Made by a program: the position numbers and the translations under genes
Notes under the pieces: generated by a model
What the model was told of the DNA's origin: nothing
What the model saw: only the letters and a program-made list of their open reading frames with translations
Database searches by the model: none
Part shown: positions 1 through 6,047 of the stretch, one piece after another
How the letters are laid out: each line of letters opens with the position of its first letter
Position numbering within the stretch: position 1 is the first letter of the stretch
Assembly (NCBI GenBank): GCA_002329295.1
Contig: DCTT01000026.1
Location: 46,036 to 57,065 of the forward strand
Reading direction: 5' to 3'
Source of the DNA: Eubacteriaceae bacterium UBA1433
GTDB lineage: Bacteria; Bacillota; Clostridia; Eubacteriales; UBA1433
Length of the DNA: 11,030 nt

Positions 1-278
1 TCATTGGCATTTTTGACCGCGAAGCAAAAACGCATAAAGAAGATGTTTATGAAGGTCTCTATGAAATTTTATCCTTTACGGGAAATCTTTCTCGCAAAGA
101 CGGCGAGCCTTATATACATATGCACCTTACTTTCAGTGATGCAGACAATCATGCCTACGGCGGTCATTTGACAAAATGTGTCATCACTTTAACTGCGGAA
201 ATTTTTATTACTGTACTTGACGGCGAACTGTCACGTACCTTTGACAATGATTTTGGGGCATTTGTTTTAGATGTGTAA
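1..278 (+). CDS. PPC/DUF296-domain protein (3' end only)
   Basis: The frame beginning at base 3 is open from the left edge and gives 91 residues before TAA at 276-278; the start lies outside the window. The peptide carries the hallmarks of the PPC (plants and prokaryotes conserved, DUF296) fold: a Glu-Ile-Leu-Ser-Phe-Thr-Gly-Asn block, a His-Met-His motif followed by a Ser-Asp-Ala turn, then Gly-Gly-His-Leu, and a final Thr-Ala-Glu-Ile-Phe-Ile strand with a Leu-Asp-Val end. In the family these histidines form a metal-binding site, and bacterial members are small trimeric proteins of uncertain role, sometimes described as DNA-binding. No terminator hairpin is evident after the stop. The family call is firm; the cellular function is unknown. 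Confidence 0.85.
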   Translation, partial: IGIFDREAKTHKEDVYEGLYEILSFTGNLSRKDGEPYIHMHLTFSDADNHAYGGHLTKCVITLTAEIFITVLDGELSRTFDNDFGAFVLDV

Positions 279-827
279 AGATTTTTTCAAAATTTGCATC
301 CCGCCAAAATAATGGATATACCGCTTCAAATTTACATGAATGGTATCTGTTCATCTGTCAAACGATCTTTAGCATAGCGCTTTTCGACAGGGCAAAAAAC
401 CGATTTGTATTCTCTCTCAAAACATATATTCACATCGTTTGTTGTTGAACAAATCGTTGCAATTGCCCTGTCTGCGCTCTACGTGCGGTGCAGTAGTCAC
501 ATTGTAGATAGAATGTTTGAGCAAAAATATGTCTGTATTCTGCGCACGGTGAATAGTAGATAAGAACACTCTCTACATCATCCGTTCTGTATCATGAAAA
601 ATGTTGACTATTTTATCGTCTGTAAAAAATACACCTTAAAAAAGAAATTTAACTTATGTTTGCAATAACATTTTAGAGTTTTCCAATCTTTTCTCCTTTG
701 GCATTTTTTCAAAACAAACCATGTCAAAACAATAATAATCATTACGTTCACCTTAAAAATATTGCAACAAACTTCCGATTCCAAGAGAAATTCTTGTCTT
801 GTTTCGCAACAAAAACCAAAATACTCA
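279..827. other. Gene-free spacer upstream of the B12 operon
   Basis: I see no gene supported by a start codon, ribosome site and recognisable product here on either strand. The minus strand has two overlapping open stretches of about 50 codons (430-591, and a second frame ending near 345) without usable starts or recognisable similarity. The one clear structure is the nested inverted repeat at 376-478, listed separately. An AT-rich 19-mer at 728-746 loosely resembles a Fur box, but it lies about 100 bases upstream of the operon promoter and I do not call it. Confidence 0.6.
376..478. repeat. Nested imperfect inverted repeat, possible structured RNA or MITE-like remnant
   Basis: Three pairs of complementary blocks nest inside each other: AGCGC (376-380) with GCGCT (474-478), GACAGGGCAA (386-395) with TTGCCCTGTC (463-472), and CGATTTGT (401-408) with ACAAATCG (449-456). 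They are separated by short internal loops. The apical part also offers a competing hairpin, CGTTTGTT (436-443) with AACAAATCG (448-456), so two alternative folds share the 449-456 strand. No T-run follows, so it does not look like a plain terminator. It could be a small RNA, a regulatory leader, a miniature mobile element or a recombination remnant; the sequence does not decide between them. Confidence 0.55.
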
Positions 828-856
828 TTGCAACCGCCTCTTGCTTTTGATATGAT
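828..856 (+). promoter_or_regulatory. Sigma-A-type promoter of the btu operon
   Basis: TTGCAA at 828-833 and TATGAT at 851-856 are separated by exactly 17 bases. Transcription would begin near 863, immediately before the riboswitch P1 stem, giving a leader of about 250 bases ahead of btuF. The same two hexamers with the same spacing occur in front of typA (7574-7602). Confidence 0.75.
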
Positions 857-866
857 AATAAAAGTG

Positions 867-1040
867 TTATGTATGTCAGGGAAAACGGTGCAATTCCGTT
901 GCAGCCCCCGCTACTGTAAATACTGACAAATCTCTACTATGCCACTGTCCAAAAGATGGGAAGGCAGAGATGCGGATGACGTGAAGCCAGGATATCTGAC
1001 ACACATAAAAACCCTATACAACTCTCGGAGGGCAGAGTTT
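867..1040 (+). promoter_or_regulatory. Cobalamin (adenosylcobalamin-type) riboswitch
   Basis: The leader has the conserved blocks of the cobalamin riboswitch in order: the GGTGCAATTCCGTTGCAGCC segment with the CCCCCGCTACTGTAA loop region (888-918), GCCACTG (941-947), GGGAAGGC (958-965), GATGACGTGAAGCCAGGA (975-992, the B12 box) and a closing CTGAC. Stem P1 pairs 867-879 with 996-1008 over 13 positions with one mismatch. A downstream hairpin (AACTCT 1020-1025 with AGAGTT 1034-1039) exposes the loop CGGAGGGC. Its GGGC (1030-1033) can pair with GCCC (904-907) in the L5 loop as the usual kissing interaction. By family knowledge, ligand binding favours that contact and represses expression. It precedes btuFCD, which fits B12 feedback. 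Confidence 0.93.
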
Positions 1041-1066
1041 GGCGTTGTTTTTTCGTGTGGACGCTT

Positions 1067-1091
1067 ATTCACCCTCCATGGGTGAATTTTT
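1067..1091 (+). terminator. Riboswitch-controlled intrinsic terminator
   Basis: ATTCACCC (1067-1074) pairs perfectly with GGGTGAAT (1080-1087) around the five-base loop TCCAT, and TTTT follows in the RNA, just upstream of the btuF ribosome site. The bases CCCTCC (1072-1077), in its 5' arm and loop, are the exact complement of GGAGGG (1027-1032) in the loop of the preceding riboswitch hairpin. That pairing would act as antiterminator when no cobalamin is bound. The hairpin is read directly; the switching is inferred. Confidence 0.8.
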
Positions 1092-1111
1092 ATATGAATG
1101 GGAGAAAAAAC

Positions 1112-2059
1112 ATGAACTTCAACACGAACAGAACAACCAAAAAAATTCTACTCGCACTGCTTTTATCCATCTATCTGTTTGTTTTTGTTGCCTGCGGGGC
1201 GGCAATGGGCAGCAAAACAGACAACGCGACCGCTACATCCGTCTACCCCCTCACTATCACGGATGACCTGGGCAATCAAGTCGTTATCGATAAAGCGCCT
1301 CAGAGGATTGTCAGCTCTTCTCCGTCTATTACCGAGATTTTATTCGCGCTGGGACTGGGAGACAGTATTGTTGGCGTCAGCAATTCCTGCGATTATCCTG
1401 AGGAAGCGCAGTCCAAACCTCAACTCTTTGATTTTGCCGGTCCCAATATCGAAGGTCTCTTGTCGGCAAAACCTGACATCATTTTAAGTGATGTAGCTTA
1501 CGGCATTCCCGAAGATACCATGACAATTCTAAAAAATTCTAATGTTACCATTGTATTGATGACCTATAATTCTGTCGATGACGTCTTGGACAACATCCTT
1601 CTCATCGGGCAGATCACTGACAAAAATAAAGAAGCGGATTTGCTGGTTAAAAAAATATCGGCTGATATCGATTCGGTTGCTGCAAAAGCCAAAAAGCAAC
1701 CTCAAAAATCCGTGTTCATTAATATCGGTGACCTTTATACAACAGGAGCCAACACCTATATGGACGATATGCTGAACAAACTGGGTGCAAAGAACATTGC
1801 TGCCGAAGCAGGTCAGGGCTGGCTGCAACTTCCTGTTGAAACTTTGCTTGAAAAAGACCCGGATGTTTATATTGATATCTCTGTGCAAAACAATGGCGAT
1901 ATGCCGGCAGACCCGCTTTTAAGCAATCTTTCCGCCATTCAGAAAAAACACTATGCTACCTATGCGTTTTCGAGCAACGAAACCTCTTTGCTTTCTCGAC
2001 CGGGACCTCGTGTAGCCGAAGCGCTCCAATTGCTTTATGACACTATTTTCGAAAAATAA
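1112..2059 (+). CDS. btuF: Vitamin B12 ABC transporter substrate-binding lipoprotein
   Basis: This is the extracellular binding protein of a corrinoid importer, tethered to the membrane outer face. I choose ATG at 1112 because GGGAG lies at 1100-1104 with an A-rich spacer. An upstream in-frame GTG at 1055 falls before the riboswitch terminator and has no ribosome site. From 1112 the protein has 315 residues: a charged N-terminus, a hydrophobic core (about 12-26) and a lipobox ending in Phe-Val-Ala-Cys28. The mature part begins with an Ile-Thr-Asp-Asp-Leu-Gly-Asn strand, then Pro-Gln-Arg-Ile-Val-Ser-Ser-Ser-Pro-Ser-Ile-Thr-Glu, the Cys-Asp-Tyr-Pro motif common in BtuF-like proteins, and a C-terminal Arg-Pro-Gly-Pro-Arg helix. 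This is the class III periplasmic-binding (helical backbone) layout. Position behind a cobalamin riboswitch and ahead of the permease and ATPase supports B12 over siderophore as ligand. Confidence 0.9.
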   Translation: MNFNTNRTTKKILLALLLSIYLFVFVACGAAMGSKTDNATATSVYPLTITDDLGNQVVIDKAPQRIVSSSPSITEILFALGLGDSIVGVSNSCDYPEEAQSKPQLFDFAGPNIEGLLSAKPDIILSDVAYGIPEDTMTILKNSNVTIVLMTYNSVDDVLDNILLIGQITDKNKEADLLVKKISADIDSVAAKAKKQPQKSVFINIGDLYTTGANTYMDDMLNKLGAKNIAAEAGQGWLQLPVETLLEKDPDVYIDISVQNNGDMPADPLLSNLSAIQKKHYATYAFSSNETSLLSRPGPRVAEALQLLYDTIFEK

Positions 2060-2092
2060 CTCCGTGACCAAACGGGCGAAAGGACTTCTTGA

Positions 2093-3103
2093 TTGAAAAA
2101 ACGATCTTTTATTTTGTTGCTGTTGCTAAGTATTGTGCTTATACTGCTCTATACTGCTGCAGGCAGCGCCAATATCACCTTTGCGGATACCTTTCGCATC
2201 CTTTTGAAAAGAATAACCTCTGCCCGTGACGCTGTGTATGATACGCAGGAAATCATCATACTCAATATTCGTCTTCCTCGCATTTTGCTTGCCTATCTTT
2301 GCGGTGCCGCACTTGCGCTCTGCGGTTGCGGATACCAGAGTGTATTTAAGAACCCTATGGCTGACCCTTTCATACTCGGCGTTTCGTCAGGTGCCGCTTT
2401 AGGGGCTACGTTAAGCATCATTTTTCGCCTATCCGGTTCATTTTTAGGGCTCAATATGACTGCGCTGATGGCTTTCGCCGGCGCAGTCGGCACCGTATTT
2501 ATGGTTTTTCTTATTTCAGAAAACGCTCGCAGCAGCACCACTTCCACCTTGCTCCTGATCGGTATCGCCATCGGACAGCTGATTACAGCCGTCATTGCCG
2601 TATTGATGCTGCTCTTCAAAGAAAGCATCAGAAACATTTACTTTTGGACATTGGGTAGCTTTGCGAGCAAAAGTTGGCCGCATTTGTATGTGGTCTTGAT
2701 TTATTTCACAGTCGGCTTTGTTTTTATGATGTTCAATCATAAAAATCTCGATTTGATGCTGCTAGGTAAAAAAGAAGCTACGCGCTTAGGGCAAGATACC
2801 CATGTTGTTCGCCGCAATATCTTGCTCATTACCTCCCTATTGGCCGCCGGCGTCGTTTCTATTACGGGAATCATCGGCTTTGTCGGGTTAATTACCCCTC
2901 ATGTCGTGCGCCTGTTCACAGGGCCAATACACAAAAAATTACTGCCTTTTAGTGTTTTAATCGGCGGCATCTTTTTAACCACCGCAGACACCATTGCACG
3001 CAGCCTTACAAGTCAGGAACTGCCTGTGGGCATCGTTACCGCCATCTTTGGCGCTCCTTTCTTTATTTATTTGATTTATTCTTCAAAGCGAGGGGTTGTA
3101 TAA
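2093..3103 (+). CDS. btuC: Vitamin B12 ABC transporter permease (FecCD/BtuC family)
   Basis: The membrane channel subunit of the B12 importer; two copies pair with two ATPases. It starts at TTG 2093, with AAAGGA about eight bases upstream, 33 bases after btuF. The 336 residues are strongly hydrophobic, beginning with a short Lys-Lys-Arg segment and a first membrane helix, and fit the 9-10 helix FecCD fold. Family landmarks are the Asn-Pro-Met-Ala-Asp-Pro-Phe-Ile-Leu-Gly-Val-Ser-Ser-Gly-Ala block (about residues 86-100), the Gly-Ile-Ile-Gly-Phe-Val-Gly-Leu-Ile-Thr-Pro-His coupling helix region that contacts the ATPase, and a C-terminal Leu-Pro-Val-Gly-Ile-Val-Thr-Ala-Ile-Phe-Gly-Ala-Pro-Phe-Phe motif. 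Length is normal. Sequence alone would not separate B12 from iron-siderophore permeases; the riboswitch does. Confidence 0.9.
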   Translation: MKKRSFILLLLLSIVLILLYTAAGSANITFADTFRILLKRITSARDAVYDTQEIIILNIRLPRILLAYLCGAALALCGCGYQSVFKNPMADPFILGVSSGAALGATLSIIFRLSGSFLGLNMTALMAFAGAVGTVFMVFLISENARSSTTSTLLLIGIAIGQLITAVIAVLMLLFKESIRNIYFWTLGSFASKSWPHLYVVLIYFTVGFVFMMFNHKNLDLMLLGKKEATRLGQDTHVVRRNILLITSLLAAGVVSITGIIGFVGLITPHVVRLFTGPIHKKLLPFSVLIGGIFLTTADTIARSLTSQELPVGIVTAIFGAPFFIYLIYSSKRGVV

Positions 3104-3883
3104 ATGAATTGTATTAAAATAGATCATGTTTCTTACAGTATAGAACATTTCGCTATTTTAAATGATATCCATCTATCCGTCTCTTCCGGCGATATGCTGG
3201 GCATTATCGGGCCGAACGGAGCCGGCAAAACAACACTGCTCAATCTTATCACCGGTTTTATTAAGCCCACCAAAGGAAAAATCTATCTGAACAATAAGGA
3301 TATTTGCCATATGCGCAAAGATGAAATTGCCCGCGCCGTTGCCGTTGTGCCGGACAACTTTGAAACGGAATTTTATTTAACTGTTTTTGATATTGTGCTC
3401 ATGGCACGCTATCCCCACAGCGTTCGAAATTACATTACCGCCAATGAAGATTACACTCTCGCTGAAGCTGCCATTGAAAAAGTCGGTATCACACACCTGA
3501 AAAATCAACACTACAAAACCCTCAGCAGCGGTGAAAAACAAAAAGTGTTACTGGCTCGCGCCATTGCGCAAGACAGTCAAATCATCGTTCTCGATGAACC
3601 TACCAGCAACCTTGATGTCAAAAACCAAATGGAGATTATGCAAATGCTTCAAAACATGCATACTGAGGGCAAAACGATACTCGCCATCATGCACGATATC
3701 AATTTGGCGGTTCGATTCATTCAAAATTTCATCTTTTTAAAAGACGGGAATATAATGTATTCGGGAAATATTCACCAGGTTTTTACAAAGGACGTTTTAG
3801 GCGATTTATACGATATTCCCGTTGAGGTTTTTGAAGATATTCACAGAGGTTTTTTGTTTATGCAGGCACAAAAATCTGAATAA
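3104..3883 (+). CDS. btuD: Vitamin B12 ABC transporter ATP-binding protein
   Basis: The cytoplasmic ATPase that powers the BtuC channel. Its ATG follows the btuC TAA with no gap, and GAGGGG near 3090 lies inside the btuC end, so the two are translationally coupled. In 259 residues I see Walker A Gly-Pro-Asn-Gly-Ala-Gly-Lys-Thr-Thr (36-44), the ABC signature Leu-Ser-Ser-Gly-Glu-Lys-Gln (140-146), Walker B ending Leu-Asp-Glu-Pro-Thr (163-167), the D-loop Asn-Leu-Asp (169-171) and the H-loop His197. The position that normally holds the Q-loop glutamine after Val-Pro reads Asp84, which is unusual. Downstream, Val-Leu-Met-Ala-Arg-Tyr-Pro-His is typical of FepC/BtuD-type ATPases. No clear terminator follows; the next promoter is at 4088. 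Confidence 0.9.
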   Translation: MNCIKIDHVSYSIEHFAILNDIHLSVSSGDMLGIIGPNGAGKTTLLNLITGFIKPTKGKIYLNNKDICHMRKDEIARAVAVVPDNFETEFYLTVFDIVLMARYPHSVRNYITANEDYTLAEAAIEKVGITHLKNQHYKTLSSGEKQKVLLARAIAQDSQIIVLDEPTSNLDVKNQMEIMQMLQNMHTEGKTILAIMHDINLAVRFIQNFIFLKDGNIMYSGNIHQVFTKDVLGDLYDIPVEVFEDIHRGFLFMQAQKSE

Positions 3884-3912
3884 CTCGTGCCTTTTAATGC
3901 AAATTTCACAGG

Positions 3913-4056
3913 TTATCCACAGATTTATCCACTTATGCACATTTTTTCCGCTTTTGATTTTTTTCACTTTCACCTCTGATTTTTTTCGATTTTTCACATG
4001 CTTTTTCAGGAAATAATTCCCTGTTTGCTCCCATCTTTTTCACAAGTTCTTCACAA
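3913..4056. other. Cluster of DnaA-box-like 9-mers in a T-rich spacer
   Basis: Between btuD and trmL, the plus strand carries TTATCCACA (3913-3921, the consensus DnaA box), TTATCCACT (3925-3933, one mismatch), TTATGCACA (3933-3941, fits TTWTNCACA), TTTTTCACT (3960-3968, one mismatch), TTTTTCACA (3990-3998 and 4036-4044, both fit the degenerate consensus) and TTCTTCACA (4048-4056, one mismatch). All point the same way, and T-rich tracts lie between them. The upstream trio is the convincing part; the TTTTTCACA sites may partly reflect T-richness. None of the usual origin genes (dnaA, dnaN, rpmH) is nearby, so this may be a DnaA-binding regulatory or titration site rather than the chromosome origin. 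Confidence 0.5.
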
Positions 4057-4085
4057 CTTGTAAAAGCCTTGTCATACAAACAGGG
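4019..4085. repeat. Nested inverted repeats upstream of trmL
   Basis: CCCTGTTTG (4019-4027) is complementary to CAAACAGGG (4077-4085), and inside it ACAAGTT (4042-4048) is complementary to AACTTGT (4055-4061) around CTTCAC. The outer arm ends two bases before the trmL -35 element. No T-run follows on either strand, so this is not a standard terminator. It may be an operator, a DNA cruciform associated with the DnaA-box cluster, or a short structured RNA. Confidence 0.5.
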
Positions 4086-4087
4086 GA

Positions 4088-4116
4088 TTGCGAAAAAAAT
4101 CTATTCATAGTACAAT
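4088..4116 (+). promoter_or_regulatory. Sigma-A-type promoter of trmL
   Basis: TTGCGA (4088-4093) and TACAAT (4111-4116) are 17 bases apart. A start near 4123 would leave only about 16 untranslated bases before the trmL ATG. A second, overlapping candidate, TTCATA (4104-4109) with TAAAAT (4127-4132), would start transcription at or next to the ATG itself. Confidence 0.65.
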
Positions 4117-4138
4117 GCATCTATGGTAAAATACAGCT

Positions 4139-4606
4139 ATGTTTAATATTGTTTTATACACACCGCAAATCCCGCAAAATACGGGAAACATCGCACGAAG
4201 TTGTGCTCTTACAGGCTCTGTTCTGCACTTGATTGAACCATTGGGCTTTTCGGTACAAGATCGTCATTTAAAACGAGCAGGGTTGGATTATTGGAATAAA
4301 ATGCAAGTGAATACCTACACTGATTTTGATGATTTCATTACAAAAAACGAACCTGACAGAGTGTTGCTTTTTACTACCAAATCTAACCGCTACTATACGG
4401 AAGCAACCTACCGCCCCAATGATTTTTTATTATTTGGTTGTGAAACCACCGGACTCCCCGATGCATTGCATGCGCAGTACGCCGATTATCGCTACACCAT
4501 TCCCATGCGAAAAGCTCCTCAGCTGCGAAGCCTTAATTTGGCCAATTCCGTCAATATCGTTCTCTATGAAGCCTTGCGTCAAAATCATTTTGCGCACTTA
4601 GGCTAA
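4139..4606 (+). CDS. trmL: tRNA (cytidine/uridine-34-2'-O)-methyltransferase
   Basis: A SPOUT-class methyltransferase that methylates the ribose of wobble base 34 in certain tRNA-Leu species, using S-adenosylmethionine in the cytoplasm. The 155 residues match the short TrmL/YibK type in length. Motif 1 is Asn-Thr-Gly-Asn-Ile-Ala-Arg-Ser-Cys-Ala near residues 14-23. Motif 2 is Leu-Leu-Phe-Gly-Cys-Glu-Thr-Thr-Gly-Leu-Pro (about 97-107). Motif 3 is Ile-Pro-Met-Arg, then Arg-Ser-Leu-Asn-Leu-Ala-Asn-Ser-Val with a final Leu-Tyr-Glu-Ala-Leu-Arg-Gln. Together these form the knotted cofactor site. The start is set by the family's Met-Phe-Asn-Ile-Val-Leu opening. No Shine-Dalgarno sequence precedes it, which is odd next to the clear sites of neighbouring genes. 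There is no hairpin before trxB, so read-through into trxB is possible. Confidence 0.93.
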   Translation: MFNIVLYTPQIPQNTGNIARSCALTGSVLHLIEPLGFSVQDRHLKRAGLDYWNKMQVNTYTDFDDFITKNEPDRVLLFTTKSNRYYTEATYRPNDFLLFGCETTGLPDALHAQYADYRYTIPMRKAPQLRSLNLANSVNIVLYEALRQNHFAHLG

Positions 4607-4666
4607 GTAAAAGCAAATTATTCTATATAATATATTGATAAACAATACACATACGGAGGTACATTT

Positions 4667-5605
4667 ATGGAAAATACAAATGTCGTATACGATATCCTTA
4701 TCGTCGGCGGAGGCCCCGGCGGTCTTAGCGCCGCACTTTATGCCGGTCGTTCAGAAATGAAGACCCTATTATTGGAAGAAGCTTTTTTGGGCGGACAAAT
4801 CGCCACCGCGCATTCTGTGGAAAACTATCCCGGTTCTATCGAAAACCCTTCCGGTCCAAAGCTCATTGAGCGCATGGAGCAACAAGTACAACATTTTGGC
4901 GCTGAAATTGTTTATGATCAGGCGCAAAAAATCGAAAAAAACGGCGATGTTTTTTCTGTCCAAGGCATGTCTAAAAAAATTTACCAAGCCAAAACACTCA
5001 TCGTAGGCCTGGGTGCCAGCCCTCGCACCTTGGGCATTCCCGGTGAAGACGAATTTCGCGGCATGGGCGTAAGCTATTGCGCAACCTGTGATGGCGCTTT
5101 TTTCAAAAACAAAGTGGTAGCTGCCATTGGCGGCGGAGATACCGCACTGCAAGAATCCGCTTTTCTGACCAAATTTGCCTCAAAAGTATACCTAATTCAC
5201 AGAAGAGATGAATTTAGAGGCGCAAAATCTTTGGTAAGTCAAGCGGAAAAAAATCCGCGTATTGAGATTCTTCTTGACACTGTGCCTTTGCGTGTTTTAG
5301 GGGATTCTACCGTGAAAGGTTTGGAAATTCAAAACAAGGCAACTGGCGAAACAAGGATATTGGAAGATGTGCAAGGCGTATTTATGTTTGTCGGGAACAA
5401 CCCCAATACGGCATTGATTAAAAACTTTGTAGATGTTGATGCACAGGGATACGTGCTGGCGAATGCCGATATGTCAACGAAAACACCGGGGCTCTTCGCT
5501 ATTGGTGATATGATTCAAAAACCTTTGCGTCAAGCTGTTACCGCTGCAGCCGACGGCGCCATTGCCGCTATTAGCGCAGAACACTATATTGCCGGATTAG
5601 AATAA
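4667..5605 (+). CDS. trxB: Thioredoxin reductase (NADPH, FAD-dependent)
   Basis: Reduces thioredoxin with NADPH through FAD and a redox-active cysteine pair, supplying the cytoplasmic disulfide-reducing system. The 312 residues match the low-molecular-weight bacterial type. An FAD-binding Gly-Gly-Gly-Pro-Gly-Gly motif is at 14-19, the active-site Cys138-Ala-Thr-Cys141-Asp at 138-142, the NADPH Rossmann motif Gly-Gly-Gly-Asp-Thr-Ala at 155-160, and His-Arg-Arg-Asp-Glu-Phe-Arg at 178-184. That last motif is the NADPH-preferring signature and argues against ferredoxin-dependent or flavodoxin-like relatives. A C-terminal Gly-Leu-Phe-Ala-Ile-Gly-Asp-Met binds FAD. GGAGG (4655-4659) sits seven bases before ATG. 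A good TATAAT at 4626-4631 suggests its own promoter, but I see no matching -35. A strong terminator follows. Confidence 0.95.
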   Translation: MENTNVVYDILIVGGGPGGLSAALYAGRSEMKTLLLEEAFLGGQIATAHSVENYPGSIENPSGPKLIERMEQQVQHFGAEIVYDQAQKIEKNGDVFSVQGMSKKIYQAKTLIVGLGASPRTLGIPGEDEFRGMGVSYCATCDGAFFKNKVVAAIGGGDTALQESAFLTKFASKVYLIHRRDEFRGAKSLVSQAEKNPRIEILLDTVPLRVLGDSTVKGLEIQNKATGETRILEDVQGVFMFVGNNPNTALIKNFVDVDAQGYVLANADMSTKTPGLFAIGDMIQKPLRQAVTAAADGAIAAISAEHYIAGLE

Positions 5606-5611
5606 CAGATT

Positions 5612-5650
5612 GTCATAAAAAAAAGAAGCTTTGGCTTCTTTTTTTATGAC
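5612..5650 (+). terminator. Strong intrinsic terminator after trxB
   Basis: GAAGC (5625-5629) pairs with GCTTC (5634-5638) around TTTG. The stem is extended by an A8 tract (5617-5624) facing a T7 tract (5639-5645), and by GTCAT facing ATGAC at the outer ends. The symmetry means it could stop transcription from both directions. It begins seven bases after the trxB stop. Confidence 0.9.
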
Positions 5651-5730
5651 GGCGGACTCTTTTTTATATACTTCTTCTCGCTGTCCCTTTTGTATTGACT
5701 TTCTTTAACCGCTAAGCGTTTTCTTTGTTT

Positions 5731-5759
5731 AAAAAAATATCCTTACCCATCGGGTAAGG
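5731..5759 (-). terminator. Intrinsic terminator of tRNA-Gly
   Basis: CCTTACCC (5741-5748) and GGGTAAGG (5752-5759) form a perfect 8-bp stem with a three-base loop. Read on the minus strand it is followed by ATA and seven Ts, and it lies 12 bases beyond the tRNA 3' end. On the plus strand eight Ts also follow, so it may work both ways. Confidence 0.85.
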
Positions 5760-5770
5760 AGTTTTTTTTG

Positions 5771-5845
5771 TGGAGCGAAAGACGAGATTCGAACTCGCAA
5801 CCCTCGCCTTGGGAAGGCGATGCTCTGCCGTTGAGCCACTTTCGC
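5771..5845 (-). tRNA. tRNA-Gly (anticodon CCC)
   Basis: The minus strand folds as a full cloverleaf: acceptor GCGAAAG/CTTTCGC, D-arm GCTC/GAGC, anticodon stem TCGCC/GGCGA with loop TTCCCAA (anticodon CCC), and T-arm GCGAG/CTCGT around TTCGAAT. CCA is encoded after the T discriminator. The length is 75 bases including CCA. It is transcribed away from cobB and ends in its own terminator. It reads GGG glycine codons. No convincing promoter is visible upstream; a TATAAA-like -10 near 5855 lacks a well-spaced -35. Confidence 0.95.
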
Positions 5846-6009
5846 ATAGAGTTTTTTTATAATGTCCGTCTATGTAAATCAGGTAAAGTTAGTATATGTA
5901 TTTTTTCTTGAAAAATCAATCGATAAAATAAAACATTTTCTTTTTTTATTTATGTTTACAATGCATATCGTACTTTATTTTTGTCAAGAGACAATTTATG
6001 CGATACACT

Positions 6010-6040
6010 AAAAAGAAGCGTTCCTGCAATGCTCCCTTTT
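6010..6040 (-). terminator. Possible weak terminator of the sirtuin gene
   Basis: On the minus strand AAAAGGGAGC pairs with GCTTCTTTTT over ten positions including two G-T wobbles, around an 11-base loop, just after the cobB stop. The T-run is inside the stem rather than after it, so strength is uncertain. Confidence 0.35.
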
Positions 6041-6047
6041 GATATAC

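Noticed and set aside
430..591. Minus-strand open stretch of about 53 codons with protein-like composition, followed in another frame by about 48 codons ending near 345
   Set aside because: No start codon or ribosome site, no recognisable family, overlaps the 376-478 inverted repeat, and such lengths occur by chance.
728..746. Fur-box-like AT-rich 19-mer upstream of the B12 operon
   Set aside because: Only 14 of 19 positions match the classic consensus in AT-rich DNA, it is about 100 bases upstream of the promoter, and the operon is already controlled by a cobalamin riboswitch.
1039..1266. Open frames starting at 1039 and the GTG start at 1055 for btuF
   Set aside because: They begin before the riboswitch terminator hairpin and have no ribosome site; ATG 1112 has GGGAG at the right distance and gives a proper lipoprotein signal.
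3806..4016. Short open frames on both strands across the end of btuD and the T-rich spacer
   Set aside because: Low-complexity Phe- or Lys-rich translations of T-rich DNA overlapping btuD; no ribosome site or family.
5612..5760. Repeated hairpins between trxB and tRNA-Gly considered as a CRISPR or repeat array
   Set aside because: The two hairpins differ in sequence and each is an ordinary terminator of a neighbouring gene; no direct repeats with spacers occur.
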